8,561 nt of DNA from Flammeovirgaceae bacterium UBA4659 (GTDB lineage Bacteria > Bacteroidota > Bacteroidia > Cytophagales > Cyclobacteriaceae): the NCBI GenBank assembly GCA_002405445.1, contig DHLV01000111.1, forward strand, positions 1-8,561, given 5' to 3'. The position numbers and the translations under genes are program-made. Each line of letters starts with the position of its first letter. Within the stretch, counting starts at the first letter, position 1. Below the pieces are notes generated by a model. It had not been told where the DNA came from, did no database searches, and saw only the letters and a program-made list of their open reading frames with translations. Shown piece by piece: positions 1 to 7,128 of this stretch.

Positions 1-59
1 CTTAGGATGTCGGTGGGATTAACCTCGTACACCAAGTAGCCAGTAACCAGAACCAGATT

Positions 60-3000
60 ATGCAGCTATCGAAGTTAGAGATCAAGGGCTTTAAGAGTTT
101 TGCCGACCGCATCATGATTAATTTTGACGAAGGGATCACGGGTATTGTGGGACCCAACGGATGTGGCAAATCAAATGTAGTGGATTCAATCCGCTGGGTA
201 TTGGGAGAACAAAAGACAAGCGCCCTGCGGTCTGAAAAAATGGAGAATGTGATATTCAACGGTACAAGCCAACGACCTGCACAGCAAATGGCAGAAGTAT
301 CGCTGACCATCAACAACACAAAAAATATTTTGCCCACCGAGTATTCGCAAATAACGATTACACGAAGGCTCTACCGCTCGGGCGAGAGTGAGTATTTGTT
401 AAACGGTGTGGCCTGCCGGTTAAAAGATATCACCAATCTATTTTTAGACACTGGCGTTGCGTCTAATAGTTATGCCATCATCGAGTTGGGCATGGTAGAT
501 GATATTCTGAACGACCGTGATAACTCGCGCAGGGCATTGTTTGAAGAGGCTGCCGGCATTTCCAAATTTAAAAAACGGAAAAAAGAGACACTGAAGAAGT
601 TGGAAGACACCGATGCCGACCTGGAGCGCGTGGAAGACTTGCTGTTTGAAATCGAAAAGAACATGAAGAGTTTGGAGAAGCAAGCCAAGCAAACCGAACA
701 ATACTATAAAATCAAAGAAGACTACAAAGAGAAGAGCATCCAACTTGCCAAAGTAGTGGTGACCAAGCAAAAAGAAAAAACCAGCGCTGTCACCAGGCAA
801 GTAGAATCAGAAACTGATCGGAAGACGAAACTGACAGCCGACATCGCTGAAAAGGAAGCAGTCATAGAAAAATCAAAGGCTGACTTAATTTTAAAGGAGA
901 AGACTTTATCAAGCAGGCAAAAATCGATCAACGAATTTGTTTCTAAGATCCGCCAATACGAGAGCGAGAAACAGATCAAGAATGAACGCTTGCGCTCGCT
1001 AAACGACCGCATCGCCAATCTGCGCGATCAAATTGATCAGGACAAAAAAAGTAATGAGCGTGCGCGCTTCAGCATTCAAAGCCTTGAGGCCGAGCGCGAT
1101 GCCGCGCAAGCCATACTCAATGACATCACGGCAAAAGTGGATGCACTGCGCCACGAGTATGAAACACAAAAGGCTTCTACCTACACATTGCAGGGTGAAT
1201 CTGATGCACTCCGGCAGGTGCACCGTGCCAAGCAGGAGGAATCTTTCCATTTGAACAAAGAATTAGAAATTCGCGAGATTCAATTAGCATCTTTTAAACA
1301 AGAACTGGAACGAACCGCCACCGACAGCTCGCAGCAGAGTGCAAGCCTGGCCGAGTTTGATAAGAAACTGGTCGTGTTAAATGAAGAGATCAGCCAGAAG
1401 AATTCTTACCTCGACAAGCTGAAGCGCGAGGAAGAAGAAGTTTATCAGCGCATTGCGTCATTGGAAAAAACCATTGACATGATTCGGGAAGAGATGACGG
1501 AAAACGGCAGGAAACTGGACGCACGCCAAAACGAATACCAACTCACCAAGTCGCTGGTAGAAAATCTGGAGGGATTCCCCGAAGCCATCAAATTCCTGAA
1601 AAAGAATGTGGGCTGGACAAAAAATGCTCCGTTGCTTTCTGATATCATATCTACTACGGAAGACTACCGCGTGGCGATCGAAAACTACCTGGAGCCTTTC
1701 CTCAACTACTACATCGTTGACCACGAGTCAGAAGCATACGAGGCCATCAACATACTGAGCGATGCGAGCAAGGGCAAGGCCAACTTTTTTATACTCGATG
1801 CGTTTGAGAAATTCTCCCCCACGCCTGTTCAATTGTATCCAGATGCATTCCCTGCCACCAAGATAATCGAATTCGATCCGAAGTACACCAAATTGATGAT
1901 GTACATTCTGGACAAAGTGTATGTGGCGGAAGGGGACATCAAGAACATTCCTTCACAAGACGACAACACATTTATTACCAAGAGTGGAAAAGTAACACGC
2001 AGAAAATACAGCCTGTCAGGCGGAAGCGTAGGCTTATTCGAAGGGAAAAAAATAGGTCGTGCCAAAAACCTGGAGAAATTGGACAAAGAGATCAAAGACC
2101 TCACCAAAAAAGTTGAAGACATCCGCTTTTCGCTGCTTGACCGGCAGCGCGAACTGGAAAGGCTGCGGAACAACACGCTCAAGCAGCAGATTGAGGAGGC
2201 TCAAAGCGCCATCAAAATGGTGAATGACGAGTATATCTCGGTGCGCACCAAACAAGAACAATTCTCGAACTTATTGAGCAATGCTGACTTGCGCAGGGAA
2301 GACATTTTGGAAAAAATTGAGACACTCAGCGCAGAAATGACGGACATGCGCCCAAAGGCAGCTTTGGCGTTGGCGGAAGTAACGCAGCATGATGAAAAAA
2401 TCCGCAGCATGATTGCGGAGCTCACCAACCAAAACGAACTATTGAGCCAGAAGTCTGCTTCTTACAATGAACAAAACATATTCTTTCATCAGCAGGAAAA
2501 CCGCGTGAAGAGCGTTCAGCAGGAAATGCGCTTCAAGCAAGAATCACTGGAGCAAAGTACCCAGCGCATTTCTACCAATAGTGAAGAACTGCTGAAAAAT
2601 GAAGAAGAAGCAAAGAACATCACCGAGTCCAACCAAATCAATGACAGCGATCTTCTTCTGATGTACGCTGAAAAGGAAGAGATGGAGAAGGGTTTGAGCG
2701 AAGCCGAGAAGGAATATTACACCGGCCGTGGCGAAATTGACCAATACGATAAAGACTTGCGCGATGTGCAACACCAGCGCCAAAATATTGACAGCATATT
2801 GATGGAGTTGCAAAATCAACTGAACGAGAGCAAGCTGCAATTGAACTCTGTAAAGGAAAGATTGTCGGTTGAATTTAATGTGGACCTTGACGCAGCAGTA
2901 GGTGAGCCGACACCAGAAGAAGCCGAAATACTTTTGAAAGCCGAAGAAGACCAGTTGCGCGCGCAGGTTACTAAAATCCGTGAGAAGCTGGACAACATGG

Positions 3001-3602
3001 GACCCATCAACCCGATGGCCATGGAAGCGTACAACGAAATCAAGCAGCGCAATGATTTCATCAACGCACAGAAAGAAGATTTACTGAAAGCCAAAGAGTC
3101 GCTGTTCAGCACCATCAGCGAAATTGAAGGCGTGGCGAGCGAAACGTTCATGGCTGCCTTCAGGCAAATCAAAGAGCATTTTGTGCGCGTGTTCCGCTCG
3201 TTGTTCAACGAAGGTGATGACTGCGATTTGAAATTGGTGGACCCCAACAACCCGTTGGAATCCGAAATTGACATTATTGCGAAACCCAAGGGCAAACGAC
3301 CACTGACCATCAACCAGCTATCGGGGGGAGAAAAAACGCTGACGGCCACCGCGCTGTTGTTTTCGATGTACCTGTTGAAGCCTGCACCGTTCTGTATTTT
3401 TGACGAGGTGGATGCGCCCCTGGACGATGCCAACATCGACAAGTTCAACAACATCATCCGCACGTTCAGCAAAGACAGCCAATTTGTGATTGTAACACAC
3501 AACAAACGAACGATGACAACCACGGATGTGATTTACGGCATTACGATGGTCGAGAAAGGTATCTCACGTGTGGTGCCTGTTGATTTGAGGGAGTTGGCGT
3601 AA
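60..3602 (+). CDS. smc: Chromosome segregation/condensation ATPase SMC
   Basis: This 1180-residue protein has the full architecture and usual length of bacterial SMC, the ATPase that with ScpA and ScpB forms the ring that organises and helps segregate the chromosome. The N-terminal head starts with the typical EIKGFKSFAD (7-16), Walker A GPNGCGKS at 31-38, and an arginine at 57 in the position of the SMC R-loop. A long charged coiled coil runs from about 165 to 495. The hinge spans about 505-665 and ends in LSGGSVGLFEGKK. The returning coil runs to about 1010. The C-terminal head carries the ABC signature LSGGEK (1087-1092), Walker B CIFDE (1112-1116) and D-loop DAPLDD (1118-1123). The Q-loop region reads YAIIELGMVD (138-147), whereas most SMCs have IIGQGxVD. 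The ATG at 60 begins right at the conserved N-terminus and has no Shine-Dalgarno, as is usual in Bacteroidota. No promoter is visible in the 59 nt upstream, so it may be cotranscribed with a gene outside the window. The scpA and scpB genes are not in view. Confidence 0.98.
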   Translation: MQLSKLEIKGFKSFADRIMINFDEGITGIVGPNGCGKSNVVDSIRWVLGEQKTSALRSEKMENVIFNGTSQRPAQQMAEVSLTINNTKNILPTEYSQITITRRLYRSGESEYLLNGVACRLKDITNLFLDTGVASNSYAIIELGMVDDILNDRDNSRRALFEEAAGISKFKKRKKETLKKLEDTDADLERVEDLLFEIEKNMKSLEKQAKQTEQYYKIKEDYKEKSIQLAKVVVTKQKEKTSAVTRQVESETDRKTKLTADIAEKEAVIEKSKADLILKEKTLSSRQKSINEFVSKIRQYESEKQIKNERLRSLNDRIANLRDQIDQDKKSNERARFSIQSLEAERDAAQAILNDITAKVDALRHEYETQKASTYTLQGESDALRQVHRAKQEESFHLNKELEIREIQLASFKQELERTATDSSQQSASLAEFDKKLVVLNEEISQKNSYLDKLKREEEEVYQRIASLEKTIDMIREEMTENGRKLDARQNEYQLTKSLVENLEGFPEAIKFLKKNVGWTKNAPLLSDIISTTEDYRVAIENYLEPFLNYYIVDHESEAYEAINILSDASKGKANFFILDAFEKFSPTPVQLYPDAFPATKIIEFDPKYTKLMMYILDKVYVAEGDIKNIPSQDDNTFITKSGKVTRRKYSLSGGSVGLFEGKKIGRAKNLEKLDKEIKDLTKKVEDIRFSLLDRQRELERLRNNTLKQQIEEAQSAIKMVNDEYISVRTKQEQFSNLLSNADLRREDILEKIETLSAEMTDMRPKAALALAEVTQHDEKIRSMIAELTNQNELLSQKSASYNEQNIFFHQQENRVKSVQQEMRFKQESLEQSTQRISTNSEELLKNEEEAKNITESNQINDSDLLLMYAEKEEMEKGLSEAEKEYYTGRGEIDQYDKDLRDVQHQRQNIDSILMELQNQLNESKLQLNSVKERLSVEFNVDLDAAVGEPTPEEAEILLKAEEDQLRAQVTKIREKLDNMGPINPMAMEAYNEIKQRNDFINAQKEDLLKAKESLFSTISEIEGVASETFMAAFRQIKEHFVRVFRSLFNEGDDCDLKLVDPNNPLESEIDIIAKPKGKRPLTINQLSGGEKTLTATALLFSMYLLKPAPFCIFDEVDAPLDDANIDKFNNIIRTFSKDSQFVIVTHNKRTMTTTDVIYGITMVEKGISRVVPVDLRELA

Positions 3603-3621
3603 TGAGGCCATGAGTGTTTGC

Positions 3622-3635
3622 TAACAACGTTGTTA
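3622..3635. repeat. 14-bp perfect palindrome between convergent genes
   Basis: TAACAACGTTGTTA is its own reverse complement and sits in the 40-nt gap between the stop codons of smc and the convergent helicase gene. As RNA it could form only a weak 5-bp stem with a 4-nt loop, and no T-run follows on either strand, so it is not a convincing terminator. Its layout TAACA-N4-TGTTA equals the core of the inverted repeat in front of the MerR gene (6113-6126), so a protein-binding site is possible but unproven. Confidence 0.5.
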
Positions 3636-3642
3636 CTGTACA

Positions 3643-6081
3643 CTAATCCTCGCCATACTCCACCAGCATCCGCTTTACGCGATCTTCCAAACTCTCGGAA
3701 CTGAGTTTCTCACGGCTCAGCCGGTCAACAATAATTGGAAAAGCAAAAGGTGTGGGTTTTTCTGGTTCAGTGATAATGATTTTTTGTTGGTTGATGCGGT
3801 TCAATGCCTTTAGCATTCGCGCTTCCTCTAATTGAAAGTCCATCACTTCTTCAAACGCTTGCTGCAACAGCAGGTTTTCAGGCTCGTACTCGTGAAACAC
3901 GTTGAAAAATAATTGTGCAGATGACTGCAGGTGTTTTTCTTTTAGCTTTTTACCCGGCATCCCTTTGAAGACCAAACCCGCAATGGCTGCGATGTCGCGG
4001 AACTTGCGTTTGGCCATTTCGGTGTTGTTGATGCTCGCCAAAATATCGACCGAGAGATGATCGGTGCCCAGCACATTGGTTTCGATGGCTTCGTCAATGG
4101 GTATCTCCTGGTCTGACAGCAGCTCGAAGCCGTAATCATTCATAGCAATGGAGAAAGTAATGGGCTTGATTTTGGAGATGCGGTAGGCCACCAATGCACC
4201 CAATCCCTCGTGTACGTTGCGCCCCTCAAACGGGTACATCACCACATGATACCCCTCATCACTTTGAAAATACTCGATCAAAAACTCGTTGATGAACGGC
4301 AAACGTGATCGGGTGTTCTGCAAATCCATCAGCGGCCTCAAGAATTTCATTTCTGCATCTGAATCATGGCCGTGTGCGGCCTTGTCAATTTTCAAGCGAA
4401 TCATTTCGCTCAGTTGTGACGACAATGGCATTCTACCGCCCTGCCACGAAGGTACCCTGCCCGACTTGCGCCTGGACTTTCGCACCTGTGCTTCCATGTC
4501 TTTGATGCGCACCAGTTCCAGGCTTTGGCCGGCAAACCAAAACACATCGCCCACATGCAGACTTGAAATGAAATATTCTTCAATGGTGCCCAGGTATTTG
4601 CCCGATACCATCTTGATGTGCATCAGCACATCGCCCACAATGGTGCCAATAGACAAACGGTGCTTGTGTGCCACGGCCCGGCTCGTTACTTTGAAAACAC
4701 CATCTTCTACAACCACCTTACAGTATTCGTTGTAGGCAGTAAGCGAATGCCCGCCCGTGGTAATGAACTGCAATGCCCAGTTCCATTCGTCATCTGTGAT
4801 AGATGCAAAGCTGGCCGTGGTCCGCACTTCAGCGAGCATCTCCTCAGAACGAAACCCATCTGACACAGCCAACGTGATGAGATACTGGACCAACACATCA
4901 AATGAGCGAAAGTAGGGCAACCGGTCTTCCACTACATTTCTGTCGATGGCTTCCCGCAATGCAGCGGCCTCCGTTAACTCCAACGAGTGTGTGGGTAAAA
5001 AATAAATCCGGCTGGTAGCTCCGGGTTGGTGTCCGCTGCGCCCTGCACGCTGCAAAAAACGGGCTATACCTTTAGGACTTCCTACCTGTATGATCGATTC
5101 CACGGGCCGAAAGTCAACTCCCAAGTCCAAGCTGGAGGTGCACACCACGGCCTTGAGCTTCCCCTCATAGAGTTGCTCTTCTACCCATTGGCGCAGCTCT
5201 ACACTGATGGAGCCGTGGTGCATGGCCAACAAACCCGATAGTTCAGGCGCTACCGATAACAATTTCTGATACCAGATTTCAGCAAATGAGCGTGTATTTG
5301 TAAATATAAGTGTGCTTTTGCTTTCGCGAATAATCGGGATAATTTTCTCTAGCAGGTGGATGCCTAAATGGCCTGCCCAAGGCATGCGATCAACGCGGTC
5401 GGGTAAAATTGACACAATATCCACCCGCTTCGGCATATCAGCTTTAATGACAGTGGTTTGGGGGCTTCCAAAGTGATTCCCCAGCAACACCTGCAGCGAC
5501 TGATCCATGTTGCCGATAGTGGCCGATATGCCCCATACTTTCAAACCAGGGTGAATGGCTTTGAGCCGCGCCAGCGCCAACTCCATCAACACACCGCGTT
5601 TAGAACCGATCAACTCATGCCATTCGTCCACCACCACCGATTTTAGGGACTTAAAATAATCATCGTACCCCTTTTGTGACAGGATGACGTGCAGGCTTTC
5701 GGGTGTCGTAATCAAAAACTCGGGAGGGTTGGTTTTCTGCTTTTGGCGATCGCGGGTGCTGGTGTCGCCCGTGCGAACGCCCACACGCCAATCTGTTTGC
5801 ATGCCTTCAATCGCGCGGAGCGCAGCAAGTTCAATTTCTCTGCTGAGCGCACGAATGGGCGTAATCCATATCGCTTGAACACCCTTGCCCGCAGGAGTGG
5901 TAACACCCTCTTCCACAATCGGTACCAGCAGTGAATATGTTTTGCCACTGCCCGTGGGCGCATTCACAAGGCCGCTGAAGCCGGCCGCATACGCATCCCA
6001 GGCCTGCTGCTGGAAATCAAAAACCTGCCACCCCAAGCCGGAAAACCAGCGTTTACCCAGCCCTGCGCTTGGATTTTTCAT
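3643..6081 (-). CDS. Ligase-associated DNA damage response DEXH-box helicase (Lhr family)
   Basis: This 812-residue superfamily 2 helicase matches in length and motif set the ligase-associated DEXH helicases, ATP-driven 3'-5' DNA translocases of the Lhr-core type. The motifs appear in order: Q-motif-like FDFQQQAW (21-28), Walker A APTGSGKT (41-48), Ia TPIRALSREIE (74-84), Ib TTPESLHV (125-132), II DEWH (152-155), III SAT (186-188), IV TLIFTNTRS (257-265), V SLDLGVDF (317-324) and VI QRAGRSGH (344-351). The C-terminal half holds the winged-helix and beta-barrel part of Lhr proteins, including VPSWQGGRMPLS around W546, a segment I associate with this subfamily. Relatives are usually encoded beside an ATP-dependent DNA ligase, a beta-CASP-like exonuclease and a metallophosphoesterase. 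None of these is adjacent here: smc converges from one side and a divergent MerR gene lies on the other, so the gene appears monocistronic. The start at 6081 is 69 nt from the divergent ATG and gives a normal N-terminus. A DNA-repair role is inferred from the family. Confidence 0.95.
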   Translation of the reverse strand: MKNPSAGLGKRWFSGLGWQVFDFQQQAWDAYAAGFSGLVNAPTGSGKTYSLLVPIVEEGVTTPAGKGVQAIWITPIRALSREIELAALRAIEGMQTDWRVGVRTGDTSTRDRQKQKTNPPEFLITTPESLHVILSQKGYDDYFKSLKSVVVDEWHELIGSKRGVLMELALARLKAIHPGLKVWGISATIGNMDQSLQVLLGNHFGSPQTTVIKADMPKRVDIVSILPDRVDRMPWAGHLGIHLLEKIIPIIRESKSTLIFTNTRSFAEIWYQKLLSVAPELSGLLAMHHGSISVELRQWVEEQLYEGKLKAVVCTSSLDLGVDFRPVESIIQVGSPKGIARFLQRAGRSGHQPGATSRIYFLPTHSLELTEAAALREAIDRNVVEDRLPYFRSFDVLVQYLITLAVSDGFRSEEMLAEVRTTASFASITDDEWNWALQFITTGGHSLTAYNEYCKVVVEDGVFKVTSRAVAHKHRLSIGTIVGDVLMHIKMVSGKYLGTIEEYFISSLHVGDVFWFAGQSLELVRIKDMEAQVRKSRRKSGRVPSWQGGRMPLSSQLSEMIRLKIDKAAHGHDSDAEMKFLRPLMDLQNTRSRLPFINEFLIEYFQSDEGYHVVMYPFEGRNVHEGLGALVAYRISKIKPITFSIAMNDYGFELLSDQEIPIDEAIETNVLGTDHLSVDILASINNTEMAKRKFRDIAAIAGLVFKGMPGKKLKEKHLQSSAQLFFNVFHEYEPENLLLQQAFEEVMDFQLEEARMLKALNRINQQKIIITEPEKPTPFAFPIIVDRLSREKLSSESLEDRVKRMLVEYGED

Positions 6082-6150
6082 CGAATATATGGCAAGGTGA
6101 GAAACATTTGTTTAACAGTATTGTTAAAGAAAACATAAACTGACGAAAAG
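6082..6150. promoter_or_regulatory. Divergent intergenic promoter region of helicase and MerR genes
   Basis: These 69 nt separate two divergent start codons and so must hold the promoters of both genes, or their 5' parts. On the plus strand, AACATTTG at 6103-6110 is one base from the Bacteroidota -7 consensus TAnnTTTG, but no TTG lies at the expected distance upstream. On the minus strand, TATGTTTT (6137-6130) is a similarly imperfect -7 candidate for the helicase gene. The inverted repeat at 6108-6131 lies directly on or next to both candidates, so a protein bound there could affect transcription both ways. Confidence 0.5.
6108..6131. promoter_or_regulatory. Putative autoregulatory operator of the MerR/B12 regulator
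   Basis: The arms are TTGTTTAAC (6108-6116) and GTTAAAGAA (6123-6131). They are reverse complements at 8 of 9 positions, and the inner TTTAACA/TGTTAAA match is perfect. With four more bases on the left, ACATTTGTTTAACA (6104-6117) recurs with one mismatch at 7092-7105 in front of the sigma gene. The site overlaps the likely -7 element of the MerR gene, which fits self-repression. It can also be read as a direct repeat of TTGTTWAA-like half-sites 13 bp apart. Binding is inferred from position and recurrence. Confidence 0.6.
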
Positions 6151-7047
6151 ATGGGAAAATATTCGATAAAAGAGTTGGAAAAACTCTCGGGAATCAAAGC
6201 TCATACCATTCGTATTTGGGAAAAGCGCCACAATTTGATCGAGCCCTCGCGCACCAACACCAACATACGCTTCTATTCTGATGATGATCTTAAAAAGATC
6301 ATCAACGTTGCTGTGCTCAACTCCAACGGCATCAAGATTTCCAAAATCGTTAAGCTCACCCCCGATCAAATCAACCAACAAGTGATTGCGCTGAGCGAGC
6401 AGAAAAACAGCATTGACATATATATAGAGCAGTTGATCGTAACCATGATCGACATGGAGGAAGAGAAGTTTGAGCAGATTTTGGCCTCACTGATTCTGAA
6501 GTTTGGCTTCGAACGCACCTTCATTGAGATTGTTTACCCTTTTTTAGAAAAAATTGGGGTGTTATGGATTACCGACAACATCACCCCTGCACAAGAGCAT
6601 TTTATTTCGCACCTCATCAGGCAAAAGTTGATAGTGGCCATTGATGCCCTTCCGCTACCACCCAAAACCAACAAGCGGGCGCTGCTGTATCTGCCCGAAA
6701 ACGAATGGCATGAGTTGGGGCTGCTCTTTTATCATTACATCGCCAAGAATTTGGGTATCCGCTCTTTCTATTTGGGTCAAAGTGTGCCGCATGCATCGCT
6801 CGTTTCTGTGTGCAAAGAGCATAATCCGGATCTTTTGATCACCTGTTTGATTTCGGGACCGAAGCCAAACGATGTCCCAAAGTACCTTGAAAGAGTTCAA
6901 AACGATTGCCCCGGTGCCAAGCTGTTTGCCTCAGGCTATGCCTTCAAAAGAGCACAAGTGCAAACCAGCGATCGCTTCAAATTATTCACTAACGCTCTGG
7001 AATTCAAGACGTTAATCGCTGGCGAACTGATTACGTTTAACAATTAG
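6151..7047 (+). CDS. MerR-family transcriptional regulator with cobalamin-binding domain (CarH/LitR-like)
   Basis: This 298-residue protein has an N-terminal MerR DNA-binding domain (about 4-70), with the helix-turn-helix YSIKELEKLSGIKAHTIRIW and the wing region up to FYSDDDLKK. A helical bundle (about 85-165) and a Rossmann-like B12-binding domain (about 172-298) follow. The bundle keeps the W-x9-EH motif (W139, E149, H150), and the B12 domain keeps ExHxxG as EWHELG with H187 in the place of the lower cobalt ligand. In CarH-type photoreceptors this layout binds adenosylcobalamin: the protein sits on DNA as a tetramer in the dark, and light cleaves the Co-C bond and releases it. The GG near the C-terminal end of such domains reads SG here (ASGYAF). 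The gene lies upstream of an ECF sigma gene and crtI, so control of carotenoid synthesis is the likely job. Cobalamin binding and light response are inferred from motifs. The ATG at 6151 gives a standard MerR start and has no Shine-Dalgarno. Confidence 0.92.
   Translation: MGKYSIKELEKLSGIKAHTIRIWEKRHNLIEPSRTNTNIRFYSDDDLKKIINVAVLNSNGIKISKIVKLTPDQINQQVIALSEQKNSIDIYIEQLIVTMIDMEEEKFEQILASLILKFGFERTFIEIVYPFLEKIGVLWITDNITPAQEHFISHLIRQKLIVAIDALPLPPKTNKRALLYLPENEWHELGLLFYHYIAKNLGIRSFYLGQSVPHASLVSVCKEHNPDLLITCLISGPKPNDVPKYLERVQNDCPGAKLFASGYAFKRAQVQTSDRFKLFTNALEFKTLIAGELITFNN
6282..6304 (+). repeat. Perfect 10-bp inverted repeat inside the MerR gene
   Basis: TGATGATCTT (6282-6291) and AAGATCATCA (6295-6304) are exact reverse complements separated by AAA. 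They lie about 130 nt into the regulator's coding sequence and encode the D-D-L-K-K-I-I stretch after the wing. In mRNA they would form a stable-looking short hairpin with no U-tract after it. The repeat may simply follow from the codons used; no function is claimed. Confidence 0.6.
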
Positions 7048-7068
7048 TAAAAATAATTAAACATTTTC

Positions 7069-7098
7069 TTGCGCTCAGTATTCGAATTGGTACATTTG
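7069..7098 (+). promoter_or_regulatory. Bacteroidota-type promoter of the ECF sigma gene
   Basis: TTG at 7069-7071 is followed after 19 nt by TACATTTG at 7091-7098, an exact match to the TAnnTTTG -7 element of the Bacteroidota housekeeping sigma factor with an accepted spacing. The transcript should begin near 7100-7106 and carry a leader of only about 25 nt before the ATG at 7129. The same TTG could be mistaken for an in-frame start codon of the sigma gene; its role as -33 element is the better explanation. Confidence 0.75.
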
Positions 7099-7127
7099 TC
7101 TAACAATTCACCAATACAGTTAGACAA
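7096..7127. promoter_or_regulatory. Putative operator of the sigma gene (9-bp inverted repeat)
   Basis: The arms TTGTCTAAC (7096-7104) and GTTAGACAA (7119-7127) are perfect reverse complements separated by 14 nt. The left arm covers the end of the -7 element and the likely start of transcription; the right arm ends one base before the ATG. This is the expected place for a repressor to block initiation. The left arm repeats the element in front of the adjacent MerR gene, making that protein the prime candidate for binding. Confidence 0.7.
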
Positions 7128-7128
7128 T

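Noticed and set aside
1..39. Possible C-terminal end of an upstream gene (frame 1, ending TYR-THR-LYS-stop at 37-39)
   Set aside because: Twelve codons are too few to recognise a protein, and frame 2 is also open until a stop at 20-22. An upstream gene is plausible but cannot be supported.
165..167. Cysteine in the SMC Walker A (GPNGCGKS instead of GPNGSGKS)
   Set aside because: This substitution is common in bacterial SMC proteins and does not affect the key lysine and serine.
2..800. Minus-strand open frames opposite the 5' end of smc
   Set aside because: They mirror the conserved SMC head and the start of its coiled coil, and the predicted peptides resemble no family.
2816..3523. 235-codon open frame on the minus strand opposite smc
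   Set aside because: It lies wholly antisense to the conserved SMC head, has no recognisable motif, and is explained by the codon use of smc.
3637..3642. TGTACA hexamer resembling known CarH recognition sequences
   Set aside because: A single hexamer between two 3' ends is expected by chance and has no repeat at the usual spacing.
4289..4735. 148-codon plus-strand open frame opposite the helicase gene
   Set aside because: It is antisense to the conserved C-terminal part of the helicase and shows no domain or start signal of its own.
7035..7042. GTTTAACA at the end of the MerR gene, resembling the operator half-site
   Set aside because: It lacks the leading TT and an inverted partner and lies in codons; it could be an accessory half-site but the support is too thin.
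7069..7128. Upstream TTG start for the sigma factor (20 extra residues)
   Set aside because: The TTG is better explained as the -33 element, the region holds the -7 element and operator, and ATG 7129 gives a normal ECF N-terminus.
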